From NCBI RefSeq assembly GCF_008123425.1, contig NZ_VSSS01000087.1, forward strand, positions 1 through 48,031: DNA of 48,031 nucleotides. Reading direction: 5' to 3'. The position numbers and the translations under genes were made by a program. The stretch comes from Bradyrhizobium rifense. GTDB taxonomy: Bacteria > Pseudomonadota > Alphaproteobacteria > Rhizobiales > Xanthobacteraceae. Positions 1 to 8,845 of this stretch are shown piece after piece. Position 1 is the first letter of the stretch. Each line of letters begins with the position of its first letter. Under the pieces are notes generated by a model. That model saw only the letters and a program-made list of their open reading frames with translations, was not told where the DNA came from and ran no database searches.

Positions 1-530
1 CAGCCTCGACGGGCAAAACACACAAATCTTCGGTCAATCCGCCTCACTAAAATGATTCCACTTTACCGAAATTCGGAAACGGCGTATGTGTCGCGTAACC
101 CGGCCCAAGGAAGAGGGGCGTATCGCGATCGTCACGAACGCGGGCCGGATGGCGGTGGACGTAGGTCACATCGGCGCGAAGGGTTTTGCAGGGCGGGCAA
201 CCGTGAGCGAAAGCCTCGCGCACACGACCGGTGTGATCTGCGTACGGCGAAATCGTGTGGTCCTGACGCCCGGGGTCTGTGCGTCAAGTCTCGCAGTGAT
301 GCGTGTGGCCCAACCGGGCCCTCACATCAGTCATCCGCGAGACGACGGGGGCAATAGTGCATCGCTCCCCGGGGAGAGCACGACATAAGTCGTAAACCCA
401 CTGCGCAAGGAAGGCCGGATGTCTCGGCTTCACCTGTATGCCGCTGTGCAGCTTCTCGTAGCGCAACCATCGCACAGTGGACCGCGGGTGCCAGCCGGCA
501 CCCGGTCTTCCCTGCGCCCTCTTTCAATTG
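1..530. repeat. Composite intergenic repeat with nested hairpins, no gene
   Basis: No convincing gene lies in the first 816 bases: open frames here have no ribosome site and no recognisable protein. Segments such as 111-146, 241-290 and 370-420 match, from memory, phrases that recur in many Bradyrhizobium and Rhodopseudomonas intergenic regions and are often mis-annotated as short proteins. Two foldings are visible. A 16-bp arm at 403-418 pairs with 502-517 with one mismatch and one G-U. A perfect 7-bp hairpin (GGGTGCC, loop AGCC, GGCACCC) spans 486-503. The ordered stems suggest a structured RNA or a decayed mobile element; family membership is inference. Confidence 0.5.
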
Positions 531-597
531 AGGGCAAGGCGACCAAGCAAAGCTCGGGCGAGAAAGGCCGCGAGGATGCGAAGCTGTGTCTCCACCT

Positions 598-684
598 CGT
601 CATTGCGAGGAGCTCTTGCGACGAAGCAATCCAGAGTTTTTCCGCGGAGGGACTCTGGATTGCTTCGCTGCGCTCGCGATGACG
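598..684. repeat. Palindromic intergenic repeat (REP-like)
   Basis: The arms CGTCATTGCGAGGAGC at 598-613 and GCTGCGCTCGCGATGACG near 667-684, with GAAGCAATCCAGAGT and ACTCTGGATTGCTTC nested inside, form a long imperfect hairpin around a TTTTTCCGCGGAGGG loop. This CATTGCGAG...GAAGCAATCCAG motif is, from memory, one of the commonest dispersed repeats of Bradyrhizobium. It lies between the composite repeat and the GGDEF/EAL gene, with about 130 bases of promoter-sized DNA after it. Confidence 0.75.
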
Positions 685-816
685 GCGTGGCGACGCATCG
701 CATTTTACACGACCGTCATAGTCTCTAATACCCACTAACCAACGCGCGACTTAAAACTGTCATAATCACTAAAATGGAACGGCGGCTGCGGCCTTTTTAC
801 ACGCCATTAAGCGGGG

Positions 817-3318
817 GTGCATTGGATGCGGCGGGAAAGTGCGTTGGGGACTGCAATGAGTGCCGCGAAGAAGATGCCGGGCAAACCGGCCACCGAAATG
901 TTTGACGACATCCCGGTGCTTCAACGCAAATGGCGAGCCGCGTTGAAGCCGGGTGACCGGCTGCCACGCTATGAGGACGTGATGCTCGGCAGCTTGGGGC
1001 GGCTGGCCGACCATATCGCGTTGCTCAAGGGGGACGGCGCTCTCGAACTCTCGCGCAGCGGACGATACGTGCAGAAATGGCTCGGCGAGGAGCGCTGGGA
1101 CATTCCGGTCGCCGAGCTGTCGCCGGATTGCGCCACCGCGCTGTCGGAAGCGGTGGCAAGCGCGCTCAAGAACGGACAGCCGCACCAGGCCAGCACCCAT
1201 TGCGTGCGCGACGGCATGGTCCGGACCTACGATGTACTGGCATTGCCGACGGCCTCGCGCTGGGGCGCGACGCTGGTCGGCGCCTACGTCAACGAGCGCG
1301 GCGCGCAATATAATCTGCTCGACGCGATCTTCGCCTCGACCGATGACGCGGTGGTGTCGCTGGCGACCCTGCGCGATGCCAACGGCGTGCCGTTCGATCT
1401 ACAGGTCGTGCACCACAACAGGAGCGCCGGGCTGCTGCTGCAGGCCGCGAGCGGAAGCCTGCTGTGGCGACGGATCGGCGAAGGAAACACGCTGCTGGCT
1501 TCGTCCGAGATCATGAATTTTCTGCTCAAGGCCGTCTCCGGTGGCCGCGGCGAGCAGCTCGAGATCGAGCACGAGGGCCGTTATCTGCGGCTCAGCGCCA
1601 CCGCCTTCGCCGACGTGGTCTCGCTGACAATCTCCGATGTCACCGCGCTGAAGCGCCGCGACGCCTCGTTCCGCCTGCTGTTCGACAACAATCCGATGCC
1701 GATGTGGGTGTTCGACGCCGAGACGAAGCAGTTCCTTAGCGTCAACGACGCCGCTGTCCAGCATTACGGCTACAGCCGCGCGGCGTTCCTGCGCATGACG
1801 TTGCCCGAGATCTGGCCCCAGGACGAGTGGGACAGCCATGCCGAGGCGCTCGAACGCATCGGCGACACCTATCATTCCTCGCGCAACTGGCGGCATCTGC
1901 GCGCTGACGGCAGCGAGATCGAGGTGCTGACTTTCGGCCGCCGCGTCGCCTTCGACGATCGCGACGGCTATCTGGTCGCGATGGTCGACATCACCGAGCG
2001 GCGCAAGGCCGAGGCGCGGATCGCGCACATGGCCCATCATGACGGGCTCACCGATCTGCCGAACCGCGAATATTTCCAGAAGCGCTTGAAGCAGGCACTC
2101 GATCGGGCCGCAGGCAAGCGCGTCGGCGTGCTCTATATCGACCTCGACCTGTTCAAGAACATCAACGACTCCTTCGGGCATCCGGCGGGCGACCGCCTGC
2201 TCAAGGAGGTGGCCGAGCGCCTGGTAACCGCGGTCCGCGGCGCCAATCTCGCAGCAAGGCTCGGCGGTGACGAGTTCGCCGTGATCCTGGCGGCCGACGT
2301 CTCGCCGAACGAGGCCAGCGCCTGTGCGGCCCTGCTGATCGACATGCTGAAAGCGCCCTACGACATCGACGGCCAGGAGATGGTGATCGGCGCCAGCATC
2401 GGCATCGCGCTGTCGCCGGGCGACGGCGTGACGTCGGAAGAGTTGATGCGCAACGCCGACATGGCGCTGTACCGGGCGAAATCCGACGGCGGCGGCGTGC
2501 ATCATTTCTTCGAGCGCGAGATGGATCTCCAGGCGCAGAAGCGCCGCGACATGGAGCTCGATCTGCGCCGTGCGTTTGCCAATGGCGAGTTCGAGCTGCA
2601 CTACCAGCCGCTGGTGTCGATCGTCTCCGACCGTATCTCCGGCTTCGAGTCGCTGTTGCGCTGGCATCATCCCGACAAGGGCATGATCTCGCCGGCGGAA
2701 TTCATTCCGGTCGCGGAGGACATCGGCCTGATCACCCAGCTCGGCGAGTGGGTGCTGCGCGAGGCCTGCGCCGAGGCGGTGAAGTGGCCTGTTGACGTCA
2801 AGGTCGCGGTCAATCTGTCGCCGGCGCAATTCCGCAGCCGCAACCTGGTTCAGGTCGTGATCTCGGCTCTGGCGCAATCCGGCCTGTCGCCGAAGCGGCT
2901 TGAGCTCGAAATCACCGAGTCGATCTTCCTGGCCGAGACCGATGCGAACCTGGCGATTCTGCATCAATTGCGCGAGCTCGGCGTCAGCATTTCCATGGAT
3001 GATTTCGGCACCGGCTATTCCAGCCTTAGCTATCTCCGCAGCTTCCCGTTCGACAAGATCAAGATCGACCGCTCCTTCGTGAAGGATCTGGCACTGCGGC
3101 CCGACTGCGGCGCGATCGTGCGCGCGATCTCCGGGCTCGGGCGCAGCCTCAACATCACCACGACCGCAGAGGGCGTGGAGACCGAGGACCAGCTCGACTG
3201 GCTGCGCGCCGAAGGCTGCAACGAGGTCCAGGGTTTTCTGTTCAGCGCGGCGCGGCCCGCAGCCGACATCGCAAAGCTGCTGGCCGATTTCGGCCAGCGC
3301 GCCTCACGGGCGGCGTAA
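817..3318 (+). CDS. PAS-containing GGDEF/EAL c-di-GMP protein
   Basis: A cytoplasmic protein of 833 residues that probably makes and/or degrades cyclic di-GMP. The N-terminal ~270 residues look like one or two divergent PAS-type sensor regions. A clear PAS domain follows at about 280-395 (FDNNPMPMWVFDA, then FLSVNDAAVQHYGYSR). The GGDEF domain has an intact GGDEF at 483-487, so cyclase activity is plausible. The EAL domain has ESLLRW (Glu 611), NLSPAQF, the metal-binding DDFGTGYSS (728-736) and a late AEGVET, so phosphodiesterase activity is also plausible. No membrane segment is seen. The start is uncertain: GTG at 817, or ATG at 856 (MSAAKK). The 3' end overlaps the convergent hydrolase gene by 15 bases. 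Confidence 0.93.
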   Translation: MHWMRRESALGTAMSAAKKMPGKPATEMFDDIPVLQRKWRAALKPGDRLPRYEDVMLGSLGRLADHIALLKGDGALELSRSGRYVQKWLGEERWDIPVAELSPDCATALSEAVASALKNGQPHQASTHCVRDGMVRTYDVLALPTASRWGATLVGAYVNERGAQYNLLDAIFASTDDAVVSLATLRDANGVPFDLQVVHHNRSAGLLLQAASGSLLWRRIGEGNTLLASSEIMNFLLKAVSGGRGEQLEIEHEGRYLRLSATAFADVVSLTISDVTALKRRDASFRLLFDNNPMPMWVFDAETKQFLSVNDAAVQHYGYSRAAFLRMTLPEIWPQDEWDSHAEALERIGDTYHSSRNWRHLRADGSEIEVLTFGRRVAFDDRDGYLVAMVDITERRKAEARIAHMAHHDGLTDLPNREYFQKRLKQALDRAAGKRVGVLYIDLDLFKNINDSFGHPAGDRLLKEVAERLVTAVRGANLAARLGGDEFAVILAADVSPNEASACAALLIDMLKAPYDIDGQEMVIGASIGIALSPGDGVTSEELMRNADMALYRAKSDGGGVHHFFEREMDLQAQKRRDMELDLRRAFANGEFELHYQPLVSIVSDRISGFESLLRWHHPDKGMISPAEFIPVAEDIGLITQLGEWVLREACAEAVKWPVDVKVAVNLSPAQFRSRNLVQVVISALAQSGLSPKRLELEITESIFLAETDANLAILHQLRELGVSISMDDFGTGYSSLSYLRSFPFDKIKIDRSFVKDLALRPDCGAIVRAISGLGRSLNITTTAEGVETEDQLDWLRAEGCNEVQGFLFSAARPAADIAKLLADFGQRASRAA

Positions 3319-4563
3319 CTCGTCGGGGAAGCAGTCGTAGACCAGCGCCTTGAACGCCGGCGTGATGCGGCCGCGCTCGTTCTGGGTCTGCTGCATCAGG
3401 ACGTAGACCATGTCGAGCTTGGGATCGACGCCGAAATAGGTGCCGCTGCCACTGTCCCATTTCAATTCGCCGATCGATCCCGCCGGCGGCGGCTTTGCGT
3501 TGCCGGGATCGGTGCGCACGCCGATGCCGTAGCCATAGCCGAAGCCGTCGCCGGGGAAATAGAAGTAGTCGCGGGCGACGCCGGAGCCGGGGCCGACGTG
3601 ATCGGTCGTCATCGCCTTGAAGGCAGCGGGGCTGAGGTAACGCTTGCCGTCGAACTCGCCGCCGTTGAGCAGCATCTGCGAGAAGCGCTGATAGTCGGTG
3701 ATGGTCGAAAGCAGGCCTCCACCGCCGGATTCCCATTCGGGATGGGCGAGGCGGTCGCGCTCGCCGGCGAGCAGGATCGGGTCGTTCGGCAGCGGCCGCG
3801 CCATCCGCGTGCGCTCCTCCGGCGTCGTCAGCACGAATTTGGTGCTGGTCATGCCGAGCGGATCGAGGATGCGTTGCTTGAGGAACTGGTACAGCGTCTG
3901 GCCCGAGATGATCTCGATGACGGCGCCGAGCACGTCGGTGGAATGGCCGTAGCGCCACAGCGTCCCGGGCTGACGGGTCAGCGGCAACTTGGCGATGCGG
4001 TCGGCGAACTGCCTGTTGTTGAACGGGCCCTCGAAAATATTGGCGGCCTGATAGACCTCCATGACCCATGGGGCGCCGATATAGTCGTAGCTGATACCCG
4101 AGGTCTGCCGCAGCAGATCCTCGATGTTGACAGGGCGGACCGGCGGCTCCAGTCCGAGCGTCGATGTGCCATCGGGCTCGATGCCGACCTTGGTGTCGGC
4201 AAAGAGTGGAACGTATTTCGACACGGGGTCTTTGAGCGCGAGCTTGCCTTCGTCGATCAGCATCATCGCGCCAAGGCACGTGATCGGCTTGGTCATCGAA
4301 TGAATCGAGAAGATCGTATCGGGCGTCATGGCGAGGCCCGTCCTGGTGTCGCGCACGCCGAAGGTCTTGAGATAGACCGGCTTGCCGTGCTGCTGCACCA
4401 GGATCACCGCGCCCGGCAGCCGGCCGCTCGTCACCTCGTTGTTGAAATAGTCGGTGATGCGCTCGAGTCCATCCGGCGACGGGGCGGGGATGTCGGCGGC
4501 GCGGCTCCGCGCCATCGTGCCGGCCAGCATCGCGGCCCCGACCAGAAATTCACGACGCTTCAT
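3304..4563 (-). CDS. Tat-exported serine hydrolase, beta-lactamase/class C family
   Basis: A 419-residue serine hydrolase of the beta-lactamase-related (class C, esterase or penicillin-binding-like) fold. The start at 4563 (MKRREFLVGAAML) is chosen because GGGAGGAAG sits 8 bases upstream and because it opens a twin-arginine-like signal peptide, so the protein is probably periplasmic. The nucleophile motif SMTK is at residues 89-92 and a YGHS element stands in for the Tyr motif. An upstream in-frame ATG at 4590 has no comparable ribosome site. The substrate is unknown; family members include esterases and D-aminopeptidases. It lies 63 bases downstream of the nitroreductase gene on the same strand. 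Confidence 0.88.
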   Translation of the reverse strand: MKRREFLVGAAMLAGTMARSRAADIPAPSPDGLERITDYFNNEVTSGRLPGAVILVQQHGKPVYLKTFGVRDTRTGLAMTPDTIFSIHSMTKPITCLGAMMLIDEGKLALKDPVSKYVPLFADTKVGIEPDGTSTLGLEPPVRPVNIEDLLRQTSGISYDYIGAPWVMEVYQAANIFEGPFNNRQFADRIAKLPLTRQPGTLWRYGHSTDVLGAVIEIISGQTLYQFLKQRILDPLGMTSTKFVLTTPEERTRMARPLPNDPILLAGERDRLAHPEWESGGGGLLSTITDYQRFSQMLLNGGEFDGKRYLSPAAFKAMTTDHVGPGSGVARDYFYFPGDGFGYGYGIGVRTDPGNAKPPPAGSIGELKWDSGSGTYFGVDPKLDMVYVLMQQTQNERGRITPAFKALVYDCFPDELRRP

Positions 4564-4626
4564 CCGGGCTTCCTCCCTGGTCGGGAACAAAGCCGCAAGA
4601 CATTCGAGGCGTCAACAAGACTTCGA

Positions 4627-5190
4627 TTAAAAGCGCGTCACGATTTCGGAAAGGACCGGTCGCGGACGATCCTCGCTCGGCTTGGTCGGCGTGCCCACGT
4701 GAACGAGGCCGGCGAGCTTTTCGTCCGCCTTGAGGCCAAGCCCGTCCAGCACGTCGCGATCGAACGAGAACCAGCCGCTCAGCCAGCAGGCGCCGTAGCC
4801 GAGCGCGGTCGCGGCCGTGACGATGTTCATGACGCTCGCGCCTGCCGACAATTCCTGCTCCCATGCCGGCACCTTGGGATGCGGCTTGGTGAAGCTGACG
4901 ATGCCGATCACCAGCGGCGCATCGGTGAGGCGTTTGCGCTCGGTCTCGATGTCGGCTGCAGGGGCGCCGGGATTCTTCCGCGCAAAGACCTTGGCGATCA
5001 CCTCGCCGGCGCGCTGGCGTGCGTCGCCTTCGAAAATGATGAAGCGCCACGGCGCGAGCTTGCCGTGATCGGGCACGCGCGCGCCGATAGTCAAAATGGT
5101 CTCGAGCTCGGCCGGCGAGGGGCCGGGGCCGGTCATCTCGCGCGGCTTGACCGAGCGGCGGGTTTTCAGGAGTTCGATAGCGTCGGGCAC
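4627..5190 (-). CDS. Nitroreductase family protein (YdjA-like)
   Basis: A 187-residue FMN-dependent NAD(P)H oxidoreductase of the nitroreductase superfamily. The opening pattern (DAIELLKTRRSV, then RVPDHGKLAPWRFIIFEG) is closest to the small YdjA-type branch, whose members are about 180 residues. The RRS segment normally contacts the FMN phosphate. GTG at 5190 is preferred because GAGGTAA lies 7 bases upstream; a longer frame to 5253 would add an unlikely N-terminal extension. Physiological substrate unknown. It follows thrS on the same strand after 93 bases. Confidence 0.88.
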   Translation of the reverse strand: MPDAIELLKTRRSVKPREMTGPGPSPAELETILTIGARVPDHGKLAPWRFIIFEGDARQRAGEVIAKVFARKNPGAPAADIETERKRLTDAPLVIGIVSFTKPHPKVPAWEQELSAGASVMNIVTAATALGYGACWLSGWFSFDRDVLDGLGLKADEKLAGLVHVGTPTKPSEDRPRPVLSEIVTRF

Positions 5191-5283
5191 TGCGGTTACC
5201 TCATCGGCTGGTCGTCGGGCGTGCCATGTCCAGATAGGCATGCACGCCCGCAACCGAAAGCGAGTTTAGATCGATTTCAGGGA

Positions 5284-7398
5284 TCAGACCGCCTCGCGCA
5301 TCCGCCGGACATCCGGCGGGGTGGCCTCGTCGACCAAGGCTGCGATTGCCTCCGCGGTCGTCATCACCTTCTGGCCGTCGCTGCCGAGCCGGCGGATCGA
5401 GACCGAATGCGACTCGGCCTCTTTCTTGCCGACCACGAGCAGCGCCGGGATCTTGGCCAGCGAATGTTCGCGGACCTTGTAGTTGATCTTTTCGTTGCGC
5501 AGGTCGATCTCGACCCGAAGCCCTGCGCGCCGCGCCTGCTCCAGCACCTGCTTGGCGTATTCGTCGCCTTCCGAGGTGATGGTCGTGACCACCGCCTGCA
5601 CCGGCGAGAGCCAGAGCGGGAAGTTGCCGGCATAGTGCTCGATCAGGATGCCGATATAACGCTCCATCGAGCCGCAGATCGCGCGGTGCACCATCACCGG
5701 CGGTTTCTTGCCGCCGTCATGGTCGATGTAGAACGCACCGAACCGCTCCGGCAGGTTGAAGTCGACCTGCGTGGTGCCGCACTGCCAGTCGCGACCGATG
5801 GCGTCGCGCAGCACGTACTCGAACTTCGGCCCGTAGAAGGCGCCTTCGCCCGGATTGATCTCGGTCTTGATGTGATTGTTCTGCGCCTGGATCTCGCGCA
5901 GTACAGTGGCCATCACGCGTTCGGCGTGGTCCCACATCGCATCGGTGCCGACGCGCTTGTCCGGCCGGGTCGAGAGCTTGACCGTGAGATCGCCGGTGAA
6001 GCCGAAATCGGCATAGGTCGACAGGATCAGATCGTTGATCTTGAGACACTCCTCGGCGAGCTGATCCTCGGTGCAGAAGATGTGCGCGTCGTCCTGGGTG
6101 AAGCCGCGCACGCGCATCAGGCCGTGCATGGCGCCGGACGGCTCGTAGCGATGCACCACGCCGAACTCGGCGAGCCGAAGCGGCAGGTCACGGTAGCTCT
6201 TCAGGCCGTGCTTGAAGATCTGGACGTGACCGGGACAGTTCATCGGCTTGAGCGCGAACCAGCGCTTGTCCTCGGCCTCGTCGCCGGCCGACTGCGCCGC
6301 GAACATGTTCTCGCGATACCAGCCCCAATGGCCGGAGGTCTCCCACAACGACTTGTCGAGGATCTGCGGCGCGTTGACCTCATTATAGTCGCCGGTCAGG
6401 CGGCGGCGCATATAGGCGATGAGCTGCTGGAAGATGGTCCAGCCCTTCGGGTGCCAGAACACGACGCCCGGACCTTCCTCCTGGAAGTGGAAGAGGTCGA
6501 GCTCGCGCCCGAGCTTGCGATGGTCGCGCTTCTCGGCTTCCTCGATCTGCTTGAGATAAGCGTCGAGGTCCTCCTGCTTGGCGAAGGCCGTGCCGTAGAT
6601 GCGGGTCAGCATCGGGTTGTTCGAGTCGCCACGCCAATAGGCGCCAGCCACCTTCATCAATTTGAAGGCGTTGCCGACCTTACCGGTCGAGGTCATGTGC
6701 GGGCCGCGGCAGAGATCGAACCAGTCGCCCTGGTAGTAGATCTTGATCGGCTCGGTGCCGGGAATGGCGTCGACCAGCTCGACCTTGAAGGCCTCGCCCT
6801 TGTCGCGGAACACCTGTTTTGTCTTTTCGCGATCCCAGACTTCCTTCGTGAAAGGTTTGTCACGCGCGATGAGCTCGCGCATCTTTTTTTCGATCGCGGC
6901 AAAATCTTCCGGCGTGAACGGCTCGTTGCGGAAGAAGTCGTAATAGAAACCGTTTTCGATCACGGGGCCGATCGTTACTTGCGTGCCCGGCCACAGCGAC
7001 TGCACGGCTTCCGCCAGCACGTGTGCGCAGTCGTGGCGGATCAATTCGAGCGCGCGCGGATCGTCGCGGTTGACGAACTCGATCTTCGCATCGGCTTCGA
7101 TGGGATCGTTGAGGTCGGCGACTTCGCCGTCGAGCGCCATCGCCACCGTGCGCTTGGCCAGCGACGGCGAGATGCCCTTGGCGATATCAAGACCGGTGAT
7201 GCTCTTGTCGAACTGGCGCTGGGCGCCGTCGGGGAAGGTGAGGGTGACTTTGGCGGCAGGGGTCACGGGCTTCAGATTGCTGAGGGAATATTGGAAGCCG
7301 GATTCGGACTTCGCTTGATCAGACTTCGCTTGATCGGACTTGGGATCAGACTTGGGTTGATCGGATTTGAGTTGATCAGATTTGGGCTGGTCGGACAT
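5284..7398 (-). CDS. thrS: Threonyl-tRNA synthetase with repetitive N-terminal tail
   Basis: Charges tRNA-Thr with threonine in the cytoplasm. The 704 residues hold, in order: a charged tail, a TGS domain (VTLTFPDGAQRQFDKSITG), the threonyl/alanyl editing domain (HDCAHVLAEAVQSL), the class II catalytic core with MNCPGH carrying the zinc-ligand Cys, and the C-terminal anticodon-binding domain. AGGAG lies 9 bases before the ATG at 7398, which fixes the start. Residues 2-32 are an unusual tandem KSDQx run encoded by about six 12-15-nt repeats, so the protein is longer than typical. A 6-bp leader hairpin sits 23 bases upstream of the start. Confidence 0.97.
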   Translation of the reverse strand: MSDQPKSDQLKSDQPKSDPKSDQAKSDQAKSESGFQYSLSNLKPVTPAAKVTLTFPDGAQRQFDKSITGLDIAKGISPSLAKRTVAMALDGEVADLNDPIEADAKIEFVNRDDPRALELIRHDCAHVLAEAVQSLWPGTQVTIGPVIENGFYYDFFRNEPFTPEDFAAIEKKMRELIARDKPFTKEVWDREKTKQVFRDKGEAFKVELVDAIPGTEPIKIYYQGDWFDLCRGPHMTSTGKVGNAFKLMKVAGAYWRGDSNNPMLTRIYGTAFAKQEDLDAYLKQIEEAEKRDHRKLGRELDLFHFQEEGPGVVFWHPKGWTIFQQLIAYMRRRLTGDYNEVNAPQILDKSLWETSGHWGWYRENMFAAQSAGDEAEDKRWFALKPMNCPGHVQIFKHGLKSYRDLPLRLAEFGVVHRYEPSGAMHGLMRVRGFTQDDAHIFCTEDQLAEECLKINDLILSTYADFGFTGDLTVKLSTRPDKRVGTDAMWDHAERVMATVLREIQAQNNHIKTEINPGEGAFYGPKFEYVLRDAIGRDWQCGTTQVDFNLPERFGAFYIDHDGGKKPPVMVHRAICGSMERYIGILIEHYAGNFPLWLSPVQAVVTTITSEGDEYAKQVLEQARRAGLRVEIDLRNEKINYKVREHSLAKIPALLVVGKKEAESHSVSIRRLGSDGQKVMTTAEAIAALVDEATPPDVRRMREAV

Positions 7399-7420
7399 TG
7401 CTTTTCTCCTGAGGCTCACT

Positions 7421-7438
7421 CCTGCGAACGAGCGCAGG
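7421..7438 (-). promoter_or_regulatory. Leader hairpin before thrS
   Basis: Read on the minus strand, CCTGCG, loop CTCGTT, CGCAGG forms a perfect 6-bp stem ending 23 bases before the thrS start codon and just upstream of its ribosome site. The loop contains CGT, a threonine anticodon. E. coli ThrRS represses its own mRNA by binding an anticodon-like leader stem-loop, so an analogous operator is possible but unproven here. Confidence 0.35.
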
Positions 7439-7584
7439 TAAGCGGGAACGAGCGATATATCAGGCGATTCGGCCTGTGCAATCCGGCAATTCCAAGAAAG
7501 TGGCGCGCAAAAGCCGGGGCAGCGCTCCAACTATTTCGAACGACGCCCTTTCACTGGTCGCGGGCCTGTTCTACATGCACTTGC

Positions 7585-8754
7585 ATGGAAAGTCCCCGCG
7601 CCGGCCGTTTCACGGCAACCGCCCTGATGCTTGGCAATCTCGTCACCGGTTGCTCGGTGCTGGCGCCGGCGGGGATGCTGCCGGAATTGTCCGCCGGACT
7701 CGGGGTCAGCATCCATGCGGCCGGCCTGCTGATCACCTTCGGCGCGATCACGCTGTGCATCGGCTCGCCGCTGACGGCGTGGCTGACCAGCCGCATCGAG
7801 CGGCGGGTCTTGCTCACGACCACGCTCGCGGTGCTCGCCCTTGGCAATCTCGCCTCGGCCTTTGCGCCCGACTATGTCAGCCTCCTTGTCATCCGCCTGG
7901 TGATGCTTGCCGTCGGCGCCCTCTACACGCCTCAGGCTGCTGGCACGGCGGCGTTGATCGTGCCGGCGGAGCGGCGTGGCAGCACGATTGCCTACATCTT
8001 CCTCGGCTGGTCGTTGGCTGCCGCCATCGGCCTTCCTCTGATCACCTTCATCGCCAGCCGATATGGCTGGCGCGCGGCCTATGGCGAGATTGGCGCGCTC
8101 GGCTGCATCAGCTTCCTGTTGCTGCTGGTGCGCCTGCCGGCGGGTCTGAAGGGCACGCCCGTTGATCTGACGACCTGGAGCGCGGTCGGGCGTAGCCGGA
8201 CCATCCTGTTGCTGCTTGCGATCACCATGCTGCAAATGTCCGGACAATTCGTGGTGTTCACTTTCATGGGGCCGCTGCTCAAGAAGCTCACCGATGCCGG
8301 CCCAGATGCGATCGGCATGGTGTTCGGCACCTATGGCGTCTGCGGTTTCCTTGGTGTCGTCATCGCGACCCGCATCGTCGACACCTGGGGACCTTACCGA
8401 ACCTCACTGCTGTTCACATGCCTGCTACTCGTGGGCATCACGGGCTGGGCGCTCGGTGCCGGTACGCTCATGTTGATGGCAGGCACGGTCGCGATCTGGG
8501 GATTGGGTTTCGCCTCGACCAATTCGATGCAGCAGGTGCGGCTGGTCGCAGCCGCGCCGCAGCTTGCATCGGCGACCGTCGCCCTCAACACCTCCGTGCT
8601 CTATATCGGCCAGGCCGTCGGCTCCGCCATCGGCGGACTGCTGTTCGCCCGCGAGCTGCTGTATCCGCTCGGCTTCGTGGCGGCCGGCTTCGTCGTGCTG
8701 GCGCTGATCCTGGTGGTCCTGAGCCGGCCCAAGCGGGCTGCCGCTCCAGCCTGA
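7585..8754 (+). CDS. MFS transporter, drug/sugar efflux type
   Basis: A 389-residue inner-membrane proton-driven exporter of the 12-helix major facilitator superfamily, similar in size and layout to AraJ/arabinose-efflux and chloramphenicol-type permeases. Strong hydrophobic helices begin at TATALMLGNLVTG and continue to the end, with the loop motif AWLTSRIERRVLL between helices 2 and 3 standing in for the MFS motif A. ATG at 7585 (MESPRAGRF) is the first sensible start; the open frame upstream is antisense to thrS. It is divergent from thrS with a 186-base shared promoter region. Substrate unknown. Confidence 0.87.
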   Translation: MESPRAGRFTATALMLGNLVTGCSVLAPAGMLPELSAGLGVSIHAAGLLITFGAITLCIGSPLTAWLTSRIERRVLLTTTLAVLALGNLASAFAPDYVSLLVIRLVMLAVGALYTPQAAGTAALIVPAERRGSTIAYIFLGWSLAAAIGLPLITFIASRYGWRAAYGEIGALGCISFLLLLVRLPAGLKGTPVDLTTWSAVGRSRTILLLLAITMLQMSGQFVVFTFMGPLLKKLTDAGPDAIGMVFGTYGVCGFLGVVIATRIVDTWGPYRTSLLFTCLLLVGITGWALGAGTLMLMAGTVAIWGLGFASTNSMQQVRLVAAAPQLASATVALNTSVLYIGQAVGSAIGGLLFARELLYPLGFVAAGFVVLALILVVLSRPKRAAAPA

Positions 8755-8845
8755 ATCGTGCGTTTTCCTGTGCTCAAGGCGCTTGGCAAACCGCGCGGGA
8801 GAGCGCTAGAAGGCCCGTCATGGGGACCAAAGAGAGTTGACTGAA

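Noticed and set aside
86..388. 100-codon frame inside the left-edge repeat
   Set aside because: Recurrent phantom frame of a non-coding repeat; no ribosome site, Arg-rich composition in several frames.
1399..2967. Minus-strand frame of 522 codons
   Set aside because: Antisense to the GGDEF/EAL gene; composition is Arg/Gln/His-rich with no domain.
3304..4563. Antibiotic-resistance beta-lactamase
   Set aside because: The SxxK hydrolase superfamily is broad; divergence at the Tyr motif points to an esterase or peptidase.
7305..7398. Tandem repeats as a CRISPR or VNTR locus
   Set aside because: The units are 12-15 nt, contiguous, in frame and part of thrS; no spacers.
3598..7584. Very long plus-strand open frame leading into the MFS gene
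   Set aside because: It is antisense to the serine hydrolase, nitroreductase and thrS; high GC3 removes stop codons. Only 7585-8754 is protein-like.
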